NCBI GenBank assembly: GCA_017445805.1
Contig: JAFSSC010000002.1
Span: 59,984-123,983, forward strand
DNA length: 64,000 nucleotides
Direction: 5' to 3'
Source of the DNA: a bacterium
GTDB taxonomy: Bacteria; Bacillota_I; Bacilli_A; Mycoplasmatales; Mycoplasmoidaceae
Positions 20,694-31,394 of this stretch are shown here, one piece after another (positions within the stretch are counted from its first letter, which is position 1; each line of letters opens with the position of its first letter). Made by a program: the position numbers and the translations under genes. The notes beneath the pieces were generated by a model, which made no database searches, was not told the origin of the DNA, and saw nothing but the letters and a program-made list of their open reading frames with translations.

Positions 20694-21266
20694 TTATATT
20701 GGATTTTTTAAATATAGTGGTTCTAATTTATCAATATTTGTAAGTTTAAATTTATTTTTTTTCTGTAAAAAAGAATTGTAACCATTACCGAAATTTTCAA
20801 AATAATAATTAAAATTTTTATATTTTTTTACTAGATTGTTTTTTGTTTTTTGGTCAACAAGGCATGGTTTAATAATTGTTTTTTCTAAATCATATATTGC
20901 TAGATAATATTTATTGCTTTTTGCACCAATTATTGATATTGCTGGTAAAGTGATTGCTTGAAGATATAAAGAATTAATCGTATATATCTTAATTTTTGGA
21001 AAAATAATTGACCATGCTTTACAAATAACAACACCAACTTTTTCGCCAGTAAAACTTCCTGGACCAATATTAAGATAAATTGCCCCAATTTTTTCAAATT
21101 TTACTTTATTCTTTGTTATTAATTTCTTAATGGAAATTGTAATTAAATCAGTCACATTTTTATTTGTAATCAATTTAATTTCATCTATCTTTTTTGTTGT
21201 GTTATAAAGCGCGACATAGCAATATTTATTACATGTGTCAACGAATAGGTGATAGCATGAATTCAT
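20694..21266 (-). CDS. tsaB: tRNA t6A37 biosynthesis protein TsaB
   Basis: 190 residues. TsaB is the scaffold partner of TsaD in threonylcarbamoyl-adenosine synthesis on ANN-decoding tRNAs. The actin/HSP70-like start LFVDTCNKYCYVALY and the hallmark GPGSFTGEKVGV (near residue 88) identify it. TsaC, the enzyme supplying threonylcarbamoyl-AMP, is at 46.4 kb in this window; TsaD is not present. TATAAT lies exactly 6 nt before the ATG. Confidence 0.9.
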   Translation of the reverse strand: MNSCYHLFVDTCNKYCYVALYNTTKKIDEIKLITNKNVTDLITISIKKLITKNKVKFEKIGAIYLNIGPGSFTGEKVGVVICKAWSIIFPKIKIYTINSLYLQAITLPAISIIGAKSNKYYLAIYDLEKTIIKPCLVDQKTKNNLVKKYKNFNYYFENFGNGYNSFLQKKNKFKLTNIDKLEPLYLKNPI

Positions 21267-21272
21267 AATTTG

Positions 21273-21278
21273 ATTATA
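21273..21278 (-). promoter_or_regulatory. -10 box of tsaB, leaderless arrangement
   Basis: TATAAT with 6 nt to the tsaB ATG, back to back with the pepP -10 box in a 26-nt divergent gap. Confidence 0.5.
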
Positions 21279-21280
21279 GG

Positions 21281-21286
21281 TATAAT
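21281..21286 (+). promoter_or_regulatory. -10 box of pepP, leaderless arrangement
   Basis: TATAAT with 6 nt to ATG 21293. The gap is too short for a ribosome-binding site. Confidence 0.5.
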
Positions 21287-21292
21287 TTTTAT

Positions 21293-22354
21293 ATGAATCA
21301 TACCTCTTTTGCCTTCAAAAATCACATTTTATTTGAAAAAATAAAAGAGTATAAAGTCGATGGAATTTTATTACAGGACCAACGAAATTTATTTTGGTAT
21401 AGTGGTATAAAAAATTTAACAGGTTTTTGTTTTGTAACTACAAAAAAAAATTATTTACTTGTCGATCAACGATATTTTTTTGAAATCAAAAATAAATTAA
21501 AGAATTTCACCATCATTAAATATTTATCAATCAATGATTTAATTGATTTATTACGTAAAACTAGGGTGAAAAAGGTGTTGATTGAAGCAGATTATTTAAC
21601 ATTAGAGAAATTCCAAATTTTTTTTTCTTTAATAAAACAAAAATTAAATATTTCTTTATTAAATTTTTCGAGCAAGTTTATTCGTGTTTTAAAAACAAAT
21701 GATGAGATTAAATTGATGAAAAAGAGTGCAATGATTGCGACAAATTGTATCAATTGAATCAGAACAAAATTGAAAATCGGGGTTACTGAAATGGAAATTA
21801 AGAACTTGATTTTAAAATATTGGGACGAAAATGACTGTGATGGACCAAGTTTTTCACCAATTGTTGCTTTTGGTAAAAATTCGGCGATTCCCCATCATGA
21901 ACCAACAAATAAAAAATTGGGTAAAAATGAAATTGTCAAATTAGATATTGGGTGTATTTATCAAGGATATTGTTCGGATATAACTAGAACATTTTTAATG
22001 GGAAACAAAGAAGCAAAAAAAATTTATGATGTTGTATTGAAAGCTAATTTAACGGCAATTAAAAGCATTAAAGTTAATAAAACAAAAATAAATGATGTTG
22101 ATTTGACTGCACGCGACATCATTAAGAATGCTGGATATGGAGAATATTTTACACATTATACAAGTCATGGTTTAGGCATTGAAATTCATGAAAAGATAAC
22201 AAATCATAATAATTCAGAAAGTCTAAAAAATAATATGATTTTTACGGTTGAACCGGGGATCTATTTACCAAATAAATTTGGAATTCGTATTGAGGATATG
22301 ATCTTGATAAAAGACAATAAAATTTTTGTTTTGACCGAAAACGCAAAAAAATAA
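21293..22354 (+). CDS. pepP: Xaa-Pro aminopeptidase (M24 family)
   Basis: 353 residues. A dinuclear-metal peptidase that removes the N-terminal residue before proline, useful in a peptide-scavenging cell. The N-terminal creatinase-like domain includes QDQRNLFWYSGI. The M24 domain shows LDIGCIYQGYCSDITRTF (two metal Asp), HGLGIEIHE (His), EPGIYLP (Glu) and GIRIEDM (Glu), so all five metal ligands are present. One TGA (Trp) at 21755 joins the two halves. It abuts the convergent rluD gene with no gap. Confidence 0.92.
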
Positions 22355-23263
22355 TTATTCTAAATTTTTAATTTTTTTACTAAAAATTGTATCAGGTCTT
22401 ATTGTGAAATTCATTATTTTTTTTGTTCATGGGTGGATGAATGACATTTTGTATGCGTGTAAAAATTGTCCATATTTTTTTTTGTCTTCAACTTTTCCAT
22501 ATAAATCATCATTGTATACGCAATGATTAATGGATTTTAAATGGACACGAATTTGATGGGTTCTTCCAGTATAAAGTGTGCATTCAACAAGCGATAAATT
22601 ATTTTTTAAATTTTTCAAAACAACAATTTCAGTTATTGCTTTTTTTGCCTTTTTTGCCGATGAGACAACCATTTTTATTGTCTTTTTTTTTCGATCATGA
22701 TCGATTGCTTGATTAATAATTATTTTTTTTGTTGCGAAATGATTATGACATAAGCAAATGTACTTGCGAAGCATAGTTTTTTCGTCAATTTGTTTTTTTA
22801 ATGCAACTAATGTTTTGAGATCTTTAGCAACGACTAGTAATCCAGTTGTATTTTTATCCAAGCGATGAACTATTCCAGGACGAATTTTGTCGTTTGAAAA
22901 ATTACCCAAATAATTAATCAATCGATTAGCAATTGTATTTTTTTCATTAAATTTAGTGGGATGGACGAGAACATTTTTTGGTTTATTAATAACCAATAAA
23001 TGTTGATCTTCATAAATAATATCTAATTTTTCTTTACATGGTTTTAAATTAACATCAATTTGCTTACCTTTATCATTATTGATAATTTTAATTTCATCGT
23101 TTTGTTTCAATAGAAAAGAAGGTTTATTAATCCTTACATTATTAACATAAATTTGCTTTAGTCTTATTAGTTGACTTGCTTTTGTTCGTGAGATTTTTAA
23201 TAACGAAACTAAGTATTTATCAAGTCTACTTTTTTCTTTGACATTAATTATTTTGTTATGCAT
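22355..23263 (-). CDS. rluD: 23S rRNA pseudouridine synthase, RluD family
   Basis: 302 residues. N-terminal S4 RNA-binding domain (RLDKYLVSLLKISRTKASQLI), then the RluA/RluD catalytic domain with IVHRLDKNTTGLLVVAK, whose Asp is the nucleophile, and TGRTHQIRVHL. Read through a TGA (Trp) at 22427, adding about 24 residues to the C-terminus. It lies downstream of lspA with an 8-nt overlap, a pairing common in Gram-positives. RluD versus RluA/RluC specificity cannot be settled by eye. Confidence 0.9.
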
Positions 23264-23765
23264 CGAATGTTTTAATTAATTTAATCACTTTCATAATCAT
23301 AAATCCAATTATCCCAATCGTGATAAATACATCGGAAATATTGAAGACTGGAAATTCAAAAAACCCAAAGCAAAAATAATCAAGGACTTGTTTTTTTATT
23401 GATAGAACTCGCTGAAAAAAATTGAATAATCCACCACTTATTATCATTGAGAGAAAAATAATTTCACTCGTATTTTTGCAAAGATTTAATATTAAAATTT
23501 GTAAAAAAATAAAGACAAGTTGTACAGCACATATTGTAGCAAATTTTCCTTTTAAAATGCTAAAACCTAATCCATCATTTCATCTAACTAATAAATATAA
23601 AAATTTATTTTTCTTTGAGACGATATCACCATCACTATATTTTTTAAACATTAGATGAAACGTCAAAGCAAAAGTTATAACAATTGTAAAAACGATTAAA
23701 AAAAAAATTAACCTTCTCAAAAGTAATTTTTTGTTTAAAAACACATTTTTGATAAGGTTAATCAT
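23256..23765 (-). CDS. lspA: Lipoprotein signal peptidase (signal peptidase II)
   Basis: 169 residues from ATG 23765. A polytopic aspartyl protease that cleaves prolipoproteins before the lipidated cysteine. Motifs: RWNDGLGFSIL (canonical NxGxAFS; Trp is TGA), IISGGLFN, and the two catalytic aspartates in QVLDYF and FPVFNISDVF. About four membrane spans. An open frame extends to a TTG-like start at 23828, but ATG 23765 is preferred because TATAAT sits 6 nt upstream and the membrane helix follows directly. Confidence 0.88.
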
Positions 23766-23771
23766 GTTTTC

Positions 23772-23777
23772 ATTATA
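23772..23777 (-). promoter_or_regulatory. -10 box for lspA, leaderless arrangement
   Basis: Minus-strand TATAAT with GAAAAC (6 nt) before ATG 23765. Confidence 0.45.
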
Positions 23778-23794
23778 TTGTATAAATAAAATGG

Positions 23795-24535
23795 ATGCTT
23801 TTGTTGAAAAATCCAAAACAGCTAACATTAAATAATTTTTATCACACGAAAGAGTGATGAATATTTTTATCGACTTTTCTTTTCATTTTGCTCCCATTAA
23901 TTTTCATTTGATTATTTTATGGTGAATTTAATTTTTCGAATTTAAATTGATTGGTTGCAAAAAACCAACGTCTTTGGCATGGAAATATTGATCATAAAAA
24001 TATTGATGAAATCGCAAAAAAATTTGGTGATTTTTACGATGGAGGTAGTGATACATTAAAAATGGAGTTATTACATAAAATTGGAAAAAATTGTCAAATT
24101 CTTTCTAACTTAATGAAGATTAATCCTTTAATTTTTATTCTATGCACGATTTTATTAATTTGGTCAATTGTTTATCCGATAGTTTTATATTTTTTTAAGA
24201 TTTCAAACATCGATGTGATCCCTTTTTCCACGACAATAGGAATCACTGGTAACGGATTAATTTTTTCCAATTTAATTCCTCATTACAAATATTTTTTTGT
24301 TTTAAGAGTTATTATTATTTCTGCCTTGCTTTTAGTGAGTTTCATCTTGAGTAATTACATCATTAACAAAATCATTTTAATTATTGCTACCAACAATAAA
24401 CAAAAAAGATTACTTTTGTGTACTTATCCTAACGATGAAAAGAAAATTTATTTCAATGATTTACAAAAGAAAATATTTTTTTGAAAAAAACATAAACAAA
24501 ACGATAAGGCATTTGTTGAAACGAAAAATGATTAA
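23795..24535 (+). CDS. Unrecognised membrane protein upstream of obg
   Basis: 246 residues; family not recognised. The N-terminal part is hidden under the standard code by TGA codons (EWW, IWLF, NWLV). Three hydrophobic spans: FLSTFLFILLPLIFIWLFY near residue 24, LIFILCTILLIWSIVYPIVL near 115, and VLRVIIISALLLVSFILSNY near 172. A 60-residue soluble segment between spans 1 and 2 contains IDEIAKKFGDFYDGGSD, and the C-terminal tail is basic. TATAAA at 23781 is 8 nt upstream. It ends 2 nt before obg, so it is probably co-transcribed with it. Confidence 0.65.
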
Positions 24536-24537
24536 CA

Positions 24538-25815
24538 ATGCAATTTGTCGATAAGTGTAAAATCTTAGTAAAAGCTGGTAATGGTGGCAATGGTATTGTC
24601 GCTTGAAGAAGAGAGGCACACTATCCAGAAGGTGGACCAGCTGGTGGTGATGGAGGAAAAGGTGGTAATGTCATCATTGTTGGTGATGAAAATGTTAATT
24701 CGTTATTTCATTTACGATACTTGAAAAATATTACAGCGCAAAATGGACAAAATGGTCAACCGAAAAATTGCTTTGGTAAAGACGGTGAAGATATTTATAT
24801 AAAAGTTCCTTTGGGTAGTCAAATAAGTGACATTACATCACAAGAAATATTATTTGATGTTATCCATAATCATCAAAAATTCATTCTTGCTCATGGTGGC
24901 AAAGGTGGACATGGTAATGCCTTTTTTAAATCTTCATGTAATAAAGCACCAACACTATATGAAAATGGTGATAAAGGGGAAGAAATTTTTATTCAAATTG
25001 AATTAAAATACATAGCCGATGTTGGTTTGATTGGTTTACCAAATGCTGGTAAAAGTACATTAATTTCTTGTTTAACAAATGCAAAACCTAAAATTGCTAA
25101 TTACCAATTTACAACATTAAATCCTGTTTTGGGTGTGATGAATTGACACAAAAATAATATTGTTATTGCCGATATTCCTGGTTTAATTGAAGGAGCATCA
25201 CAAAATAAAGGTTTGGGGTTTGACTTTTTAAAACATGTTGAGCGTTGTCATCTTCTTCTTCATGTTGTTTCATTAGAAGAAAATAATGCATATGAAGCAT
25301 ACACCATTATTAATAATGAATTGAAAAAATATGATCGGCATCTCATTAAAAAAGTACAACTAATTGTTGCAAATAAAAATGATCTTGATGGAACAATGGA
25401 TCAATTTAAACAATTAAGAATGAAAATTAAAAATAAAAATCTCATTTCCATTAGTGCATTAAAAAAACAAAATATTAATTCCTTGAAGGAATTGATATTT
25501 AAAAATTTAGAGGAATCAAAAAAATTAGCAAAAAAAAATGTTGATAAAAAAACAATCAAACCATTGCTTATTGAAAATAAACAAAATGATTTATTAAATA
25601 GAGATTTTACTTTTGTTAAAAGAGACAATAAGTGGATAATCCATAGTAAATATTTATCATATTGGTTAGCAAAAATTCCGTTGAATACAAAAGATAATAT
25701 TTGTCGTTTTAAAGAAAAAATGAATAATTGCCAAATTGATGAAATTTTAAAAAAAAATGGTGCAAAAGAAAAAGATTCTTTTTTTATTGATAGTGTCGAA
25801 TTCGAAGTTGAATAA
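24538..25815 (+). CDS. obg: Ribosome-assembly GTPase Obg/CgtA
   Basis: 425 residues. Glycine-rich Obg fold at the N-terminus ([10 protein letters not shown]..., [12 protein letters not shown]), central G domain with [18 protein letters not shown] and ANKNDLDG, and a C-terminal OCT domain ending [10 protein letters not shown]. It acts in 50S assembly and stress response. Two Trp are TGA. It starts 2 nt after the preceding membrane protein and ends 2 nt before the convergent proS. Confidence 0.96.
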
Positions 25816-25817
25816 TT

Positions 25818-27302
25818 TTAATACGAACGAGCGAAATAAACAATATCAGTTGCTTGTTCATTTGAAAAAAAACATTTATCGTTTTTTTTAGCTTTGTGTT
25901 TAATACATCGTGCTGTTGCACCGGTAAGTTTTTTAATTTCTTCTTCATTTTTCGTTGATTGCTTAAATTTTGCTTCGACAAATTTGTGTTGATTAATCGC
26001 TTGTTTGAATTCGTCAAAATTATTTACTTTGACAATTGATGACTCAAAAAAACATTTTGCTTTTTCATATAGTTGCTTTTGGTAGTTTTTTCCATTTTCT
26101 TTTAAAAAATGTTTTAAATTATTTGGATTAATTTCAATTTTTTCATGTTGGTTTCTTTGAATTATTGTCAAAACATTTTTTTGTATTTCGTTTTTGCCAA
26201 TTAAAATAATGAAAACTGTTCCTTGTACTTGATAGTTATTTATTTTATAACCTAGACCTTTGTCGCTATCATCAATTTCAACACGATACTTATTTTTTAT
26301 GCTTTTTAAAATATTTTTTACACAATTATTAATTTGTAAATTATTTTTTTCTAGTGGAATAATCGCAATTTGAATTGGAGCAAGATTTAAAGGTAAAACC
26401 AAACCATTATTATCACTATGTGTCATAATTAATCCACCAATTATTCGCGTACTTAATCCAGCGGAAGTTTGGTAAACATAATCAAATTGATTATTTTGGT
26501 TTTGATATTTAATATCATATGCTTTTGCAAAATTTTGACCTAAATAGTGACTTGTACAACATTGTAATGCTTGTCCGTCTGGCATTAGCGATTCTAATGT
26601 AAAAGTTTTTATTGCACCAGCGAAACGTTCATTAATTGTTTTTTCTCCATAAATGAAAGGCATGCACAATTCGTTTTTTAAAATTTTTTTATAAATTTTA
26701 ATTGTTTTAATTGCCTGGGTAATTGCTTCTTGTTCAGTTTGATGAATTGTGTGTAATTCTTGTCAATAAAATTCGTTTGTTCGCAAAAAAGGTCTAGTAT
26801 TTTTTTCATTACGAAAAACATTACATCATTGATTGTATAAAATTGGCAAATCATTATATGAATTAAGTATTTTCTTGAAACAATCACAAAAAATCACTTC
26901 CGATGTTGGTCTAATAATTATTGAATCATGAAACGAAGTATTTTGCTTGCTTGCGATAAATTCACTAGTTATTTGCGAATCATTGTTACTAAGCAATTTA
27001 GATGGGTTAGGCAAACATGTACTAACGGTAAATGTTTCGGGTGCAAAACCACCAATATGTTTTACTTCCTTCATAAAATCATTTGCATTTATAAAAGTGG
27101 GAAGTTGCACATTTTTGACTCCTATCTTTTTAAATTCATCATCAATTTTTTTTTTGATTAATTGTCAAATTAATCAAGCATTTGGTAAAAAAATAATTGA
27201 TCCTTTAACTGAGGTATATAATGCTAATTTCGCTTCGTTTATTATCGAAGAGTACCAAGCTGAAAAATTCGATTCTTTTGGAACAATATTTTTATTTTTC
27301 AC
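25818..27302 (-). CDS. proS: Prolyl-tRNA synthetase
   Basis: 494 residues, the short archaeal/eukaryote-like ProRS without the bacterial insertion editing domain, as usual in mycoplasmas. Class II motifs: motif 1 region PTFINANDFMKEV; IIRPTSEVIF; motif 2 WCNVFRNEKNTRPFLRTNEF; and motif 3 region near QTSAGLSTRIIGGLIMTHSD. It ends in ARSY, the usual Tyr-terminated ProRS tail. The start is uncertain: GTG 27302 is used, but the frame stays open to a TTG near 27338 closer to a TATAAT at about 27350. Confidence 0.9.
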
Positions 27303-27371
27303 GATTAAATAATTGTTATTTTTTGTTTTGTTTAACAATATACTAGATTATATATTTGCTTTTATTGAAGA

Positions 27372-27800
27372 ATGCGTGCATTAGGATTAGATTTAGGAAC
27401 AAAATCATTAGGGATTGCAATTACTGACAATAAAAAAACAATCGTTAATGGTCTAGAAAATTATTTTTACTCTAATTGCGATCTAAATCTATGCATTGCA
27501 AAGATTAAGGAAATTTTTCATCTTTATAATTATGAGATTGATACAATTGTTTTAGGTTATCCGTTGTATAAATCTGGTGATAAAAGTTCGCAAACGATTT
27601 TTGTTGAAAGATTTTATGATCAACTAAAAGAAAATTTTAAATCAGTAAAAATTTTTCTTGAAGATGAAAAATATTCAACGGTTTTTGCAATAAATTCATT
27701 AAAAGAAATTGGTTTAAAAAGCAGCAAAATTAAAAAAATTAAAGACAAAATTTCAGCGATTTTTATTCTCAAATCATGATTATTTGGTCACCAAAATTAA
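27372..27800 (+). CDS. ruvX: Holliday junction resolvase-like YqgF/RuvX
   Basis: 142 residues. RNase H-like fold with MRALGLDLGTKSLGIAITD at the N-terminus, VLGYPLYKSGDKS in the middle, and EDEKYSTVFA (the DE(R)-type motif, here Glu-Asp-Glu-Lys). Implicated in 16S rRNA 5' maturation and possibly junction resolution. One TGA (Trp) at 27777 extends the C-terminus by seven residues. It ends 4 nt before the convergent sufB stop. Confidence 0.88.
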
Positions 27801-27804
27801 ATCG

Positions 27805-29124
27805 TTAATATTCATTCATTAAACGTTTTATTTCAATTGCATATTCCATAGGTAATTCCTTTGTAAAAGATTGAATAAAACCAAATGATAACAAATTTTT
27901 TGCTTCACTATAATCGATTTTTTTGTTATTTAAATAAAACATTTTTTCACGATCAAGATTTGTTATTTTTGCTTCATGCTTAATTGTAGAAGTGGAATTA
28001 CCAATTATTTCTCTTGGAATCGTTTGTGCTAAGGATTTGTTATCGAGCAATAATGTGTCACACACGACATTACTAAAAGATTTTTTTGCTTTTTTTGCAA
28101 TTTTTATTAATCCACGATAAATTGTTTGACTATTGCAATCATTGATTGTCTTAGCAGTGATATATGATTTCGTATTTTGTCCTAGATGAATCATTTTTGC
28201 TCCTGTGTCGTGAATTGTATTTTTTTTTGCATGAGCAATTGACACATACCTTCCCATGCTATCTTTTCCTTGTAAAATTATGCATGGATATTTCATATTT
28301 AATTTTGAACCAAAATTTCCATCAATTCATTCCATTTTTCCGTTTTGACCAACAATTGCTCTTTTATTCGCTAAATTTAAAACATTTTTTGATCAATTTT
28401 GGATTGTTATATATTGACATGAAGCCTCATCTTTTACAAAAATTTCAACGACAGCTGTATGTAAATTCGCTTGCGGTGAAATTAAAGCTGTGCAACCTTC
28501 AATATATTTTAGTGATGAGTTTTGTTCAACAATTATTAATGTTCGTTCAAATTGTCCGACATTCTTTGTATTAATATGAAAATGCGTTTGCAATGGCTTA
28601 GTTAGGTTTACATTTTTCGGAATATAAATGAAACTACCACCCGATCAAACAGCGGTATTTAAAGCAACATATTTATTTTCATTAATTTTCATTAATTTTG
28701 CAAAATATTTTTTGACAAGGGAGGGATAGGATTTAACGGCTTGTTCAAGACGGCAAAAAATTATACCTTTATCTTTAAGTTTTTTTTGTAGACTATTGTA
28801 AATGATCTCAGAATCATATTGTCTATTCTCTCCGCAAACAGCACTCGTTGTATTTAGTGAGGACTTTTTTTTAAAAATTTGTTTAATTTTTTGTGGTAAT
28901 TCATTTCAATTATTTGGTATGGAAGAATAATAAACGTAATCATCAAAATTTATCTTTTCTAATTCCTTTGCTCAAGAAGGATTTTTGCCTTTTAAAAAAA
29001 AGTGAAAAGCTTTTAAACGAATGCTTAACATCCATTTTGGCTCATTTTTAATTTGTGAAATTTTTTTAATGATTTTTTCGTCTATACCTTTTTTTAAGAG
29101 AAGACTATTATTTACTTTTTTCAT
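27805..29124 (-). CDS. sufB: Fe-S cluster assembly scaffold SufB
   Basis: 439 residues. Core subunit of the SufBCD scaffold. Recognised by LNTAVWSGGSFIYIPKNV, LIIVEQNSSLKYIEGC, the beta-helix core, CDTLLLDNKSLAQTIP (its Cys, about residue 355, matches the cluster-building cysteine of SufB) and the end SFTKELPMEYAIEIKRLMN. Several Trp are TGA. It is the last gene of the suf operon; its ATG lies 17 nt inside sufU. Confidence 0.94.
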
Positions 29125-29554
29125 ATTTTTCTATTGCATTTTTGATAGCTTGAATGCCAACTAAAGCACATTTTATACGATTAGACTGTTTATACACATT
29201 TCGATAGAAAAATAATTCGTGCAAAGTTGTTTTATCAAACTTTTTTCCCAGAATCATCTTATTGTAATTATCGATTATTTCTTTTGCTTTTTTCGTTGTT
29301 TTGTTTTTTAAAATAATGGTCATAATATCGGTTGAAGAAGTACAAATAGCACAACCAATACCACTAAATTTTAAATCAAGAATTCGTTGATTTTTTATTT
29401 TTATGTAGGCATCAATGTTATCAATACAAGAGGGTGAATCACTATGACCATTCACATATTTAATTTTTGCCGCTTTTGATTTGCTAATTTTATTTCGTGG
29501 ATTTTCATAATGATCGATGATTGTTTGTTGGGCTAAATCAAAATTCTTTGTCAT
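29108..29554 (-). CDS. sufU: Fe-S/sulfur transfer protein SufU
   Basis: 148 residues, IscU/SufU fold. SufU accepts sulfur from SufS. The three conserved cysteines are present in SPSCIDNI, GIGCAICTSS and RIKCALVG. The glycine of the usual CGD motif is replaced by Ile, but the Asp remains. It overlaps sufB by 17 nt and starts right after sufS. Confidence 0.93.
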   Translation of the reverse strand: MTKNFDLAQQTIIDHYENPRNKISKSKAAKIKYVNGHSDSPSCIDNIDAYIKIKNQRILDLKFSGIGCAICTSSTDIMTIILKNKTTKKAKEIIDNYNKMILGKKFDKTTLHELFFYRNVYKQSNRIKCALVGIQAIKNAIEKYEKSK

Positions 29555-30763
29555 TTATAAAATTTTTCTTATTTCTTCTCCTTTTTTATATCTTTTTATA
29601 ACTTTATATAAATAATCAATTTCTTTTTTTGTGTTGTAAAGTGACAAAGAACAACGAACAAAATTCTCTTTTTTTAAAATATTTTTTATGAGTTTAGCAC
29701 AACTCAAACCAGAGCGACAAATAATTCCTTTTGTTCCCAATCAACTAGCAAAATCTTGTGCATTAACTCCTTTATAGTTAAAAATGATTATTGGTAAAGG
29801 AGTATTAGGGTTATAAATTTCTAAATTTTTTATTGTTGACATTTTTTTAACAAAATATTTTTTCAACTTATGTTCATAATCAATAATATTTTTTATACCG
29901 ATGCTATCGATAAATTTTATTGCTTCTTGTCAACCAATAATTTCAGCAAGTGGCATTGTTCCACCTTCAAATTTTTGGATGTTGTTATATGGTTGAAATT
30001 TTGTTTTTGTTATTATTTCATTCATTCCACCCCCATATCGCAATGGTTGTATTTTTGTGATTCAATCTTTTTTTAAATAGACAAAACCTACTCCCAATGG
30101 TCCAAAAATTTTATGTGCGGAACAAACAATAAAATCGATATCTCGCAATTGGTTAATCCATTTATGTGCTAAATATTGGGTGGCATCCAATACAATGATA
30201 ATTTTTTTATTAATCTTTTTAATTTGTGTGCATAATTTTGAATAATCATCAATACTATTACCATAGACATTACTTGCAAGGGTTAAAGCAATAATTTTTG
30301 TGTTTTTTGTAATAGATTCAATAATGGTTTTTTTGTTGAATTGTCCATTTATATTAACAAATTTAATTTTAAAAAAACCATTTTGTTTTTCGTGATATCA
30401 AGGTAATAGATTACTTGCGTGTTCGAAATCGTTTAATAAAACTTCAGCTTTTTTACAATAGTGAGCTAGTCCATGAGCAATCATTGTTAAACCCTCGGTT
30501 GCCCCACTAACAAAACAAATATTTTCTGGCGAGCAATTAATTATTTTTGCAATGGTTTTTCGTGCCATTTCAATTTTTTTATAAACATCAAAACAAAATG
30601 TTGAATCTGTATTATGGATGTTTATTCCCAAGTGAGTGTAATAATATGAAATTTTATTGATCACACATTTTGGTTTCAATGTCGTAGCAGCATTATCAAA
30701 ATAAATTTTGTCTTTATTATTTTTTATTCATGGAATTTGTTTACGTATTTGATTAACATTCAT
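29555..30763 (-). CDS. sufS: Cysteine desulfurase SufS
   Basis: 402 residues. A PLP enzyme that releases sulfur from cysteine as a persulfide. IYFDNAATTLKPK opens the fold, FVSGATEGL follows, the PLP lysine lies in CSAHKIFGPLGVGF (about residue 219), and the persulfide cysteine is in RSGLSCA (about residue 355). The central 220 residues are hidden under the standard code by several TGA codons. It overlaps sufD by 11 nt. Confidence 0.93.
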
Positions 30764-31394
30764 TGTTTGTAATCATAAAGAAATTTTCAATTGTTTCAAT
30801 TATTTTTTTTTCTTTAAAAATTGCTAAAAAATTACTTTGAATAAAAAAATTACGCAAAAAAAGTTCGTAAATTTGACTGTTTTTTATTGTTTTGCTACTA
30901 AGATAAAATAAAATTTTTGGATCGATTTTTCCCAAATTAACATTATGCTTCGCATTAGAATTATTTGTTTGGGTTGTTAAAGAAGGAATAACATCGATTT
31001 TAGCTGTATCATCAAGAATAAAACCATCGATACTTTGTTCAAGATTGCTTTCAATGATATTTTTTTCAATCCTTGAAAAACAATTAAAAATAAGGTTAGC
31101 ATTTTTTGCTGCAAATAACTTTGCTTTTATAAAACTTTGCGATTTCTTTTTACAATGGTATACATTTATGATAATTTTTTCGGTTTGCAAATATACCAAA
31201 ATTAGGCAATAAATGTTTACAATAATTTTATTTTTTAAGTAAATATTGATTTGACACACATGTTTTTTTTTACAACAATTAAATAAATATAAATTAAAAA
31301 TACCCGCCTTGTCAAATGACAAATTTATTTTTTTTTTCATAGGATCAATAATAATATTTTTAGCAATCTTTTTTTTGTCTTTTGCAGTCATCAT
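30753..31394 (-). CDS. sufD: SufD-like Fe-S scaffold subunit, half length
   Basis: 213 residues, about half of a standard SufD. The C-terminal half is clear: GFILDDTAKIDVIPSLTTQT, then KHNVNLGKIDPKILFYLSSK, which aligns with the SufD motif HGATVG..ID...FYLRSR and keeps the histidine (His150) known to act with SufB in cluster formation. The N-terminal half has a shortened beta-helix. It sits between sufC and sufS with 1-nt and 11-nt overlaps. Confidence 0.85.
   Translation of the reverse strand: MMTAKDKKKIAKNIIIDPMKKKINLSFDKAGIFNLYLFNCCKKKHVCQINIYLKNKIIVNIYCLILVYLQTEKIIINVYHCKKKSQSFIKAKLFAAKNANLIFNCFSRIEKNIIESNLEQSIDGFILDDTAKIDVIPSLTTQTNNSNAKHNVNLGKIDPKILFYLSSKTIKNSQIYELFLRNFFIQSNFLAIFKEKKIIETIENFFMITNNEC

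Noticed and set aside
23766..23828. Upstream extension of lspA to 23828
   Set aside because: The extra 21 residues do not look like LspA and would overlap the divergent gene and the lspA -10 box.
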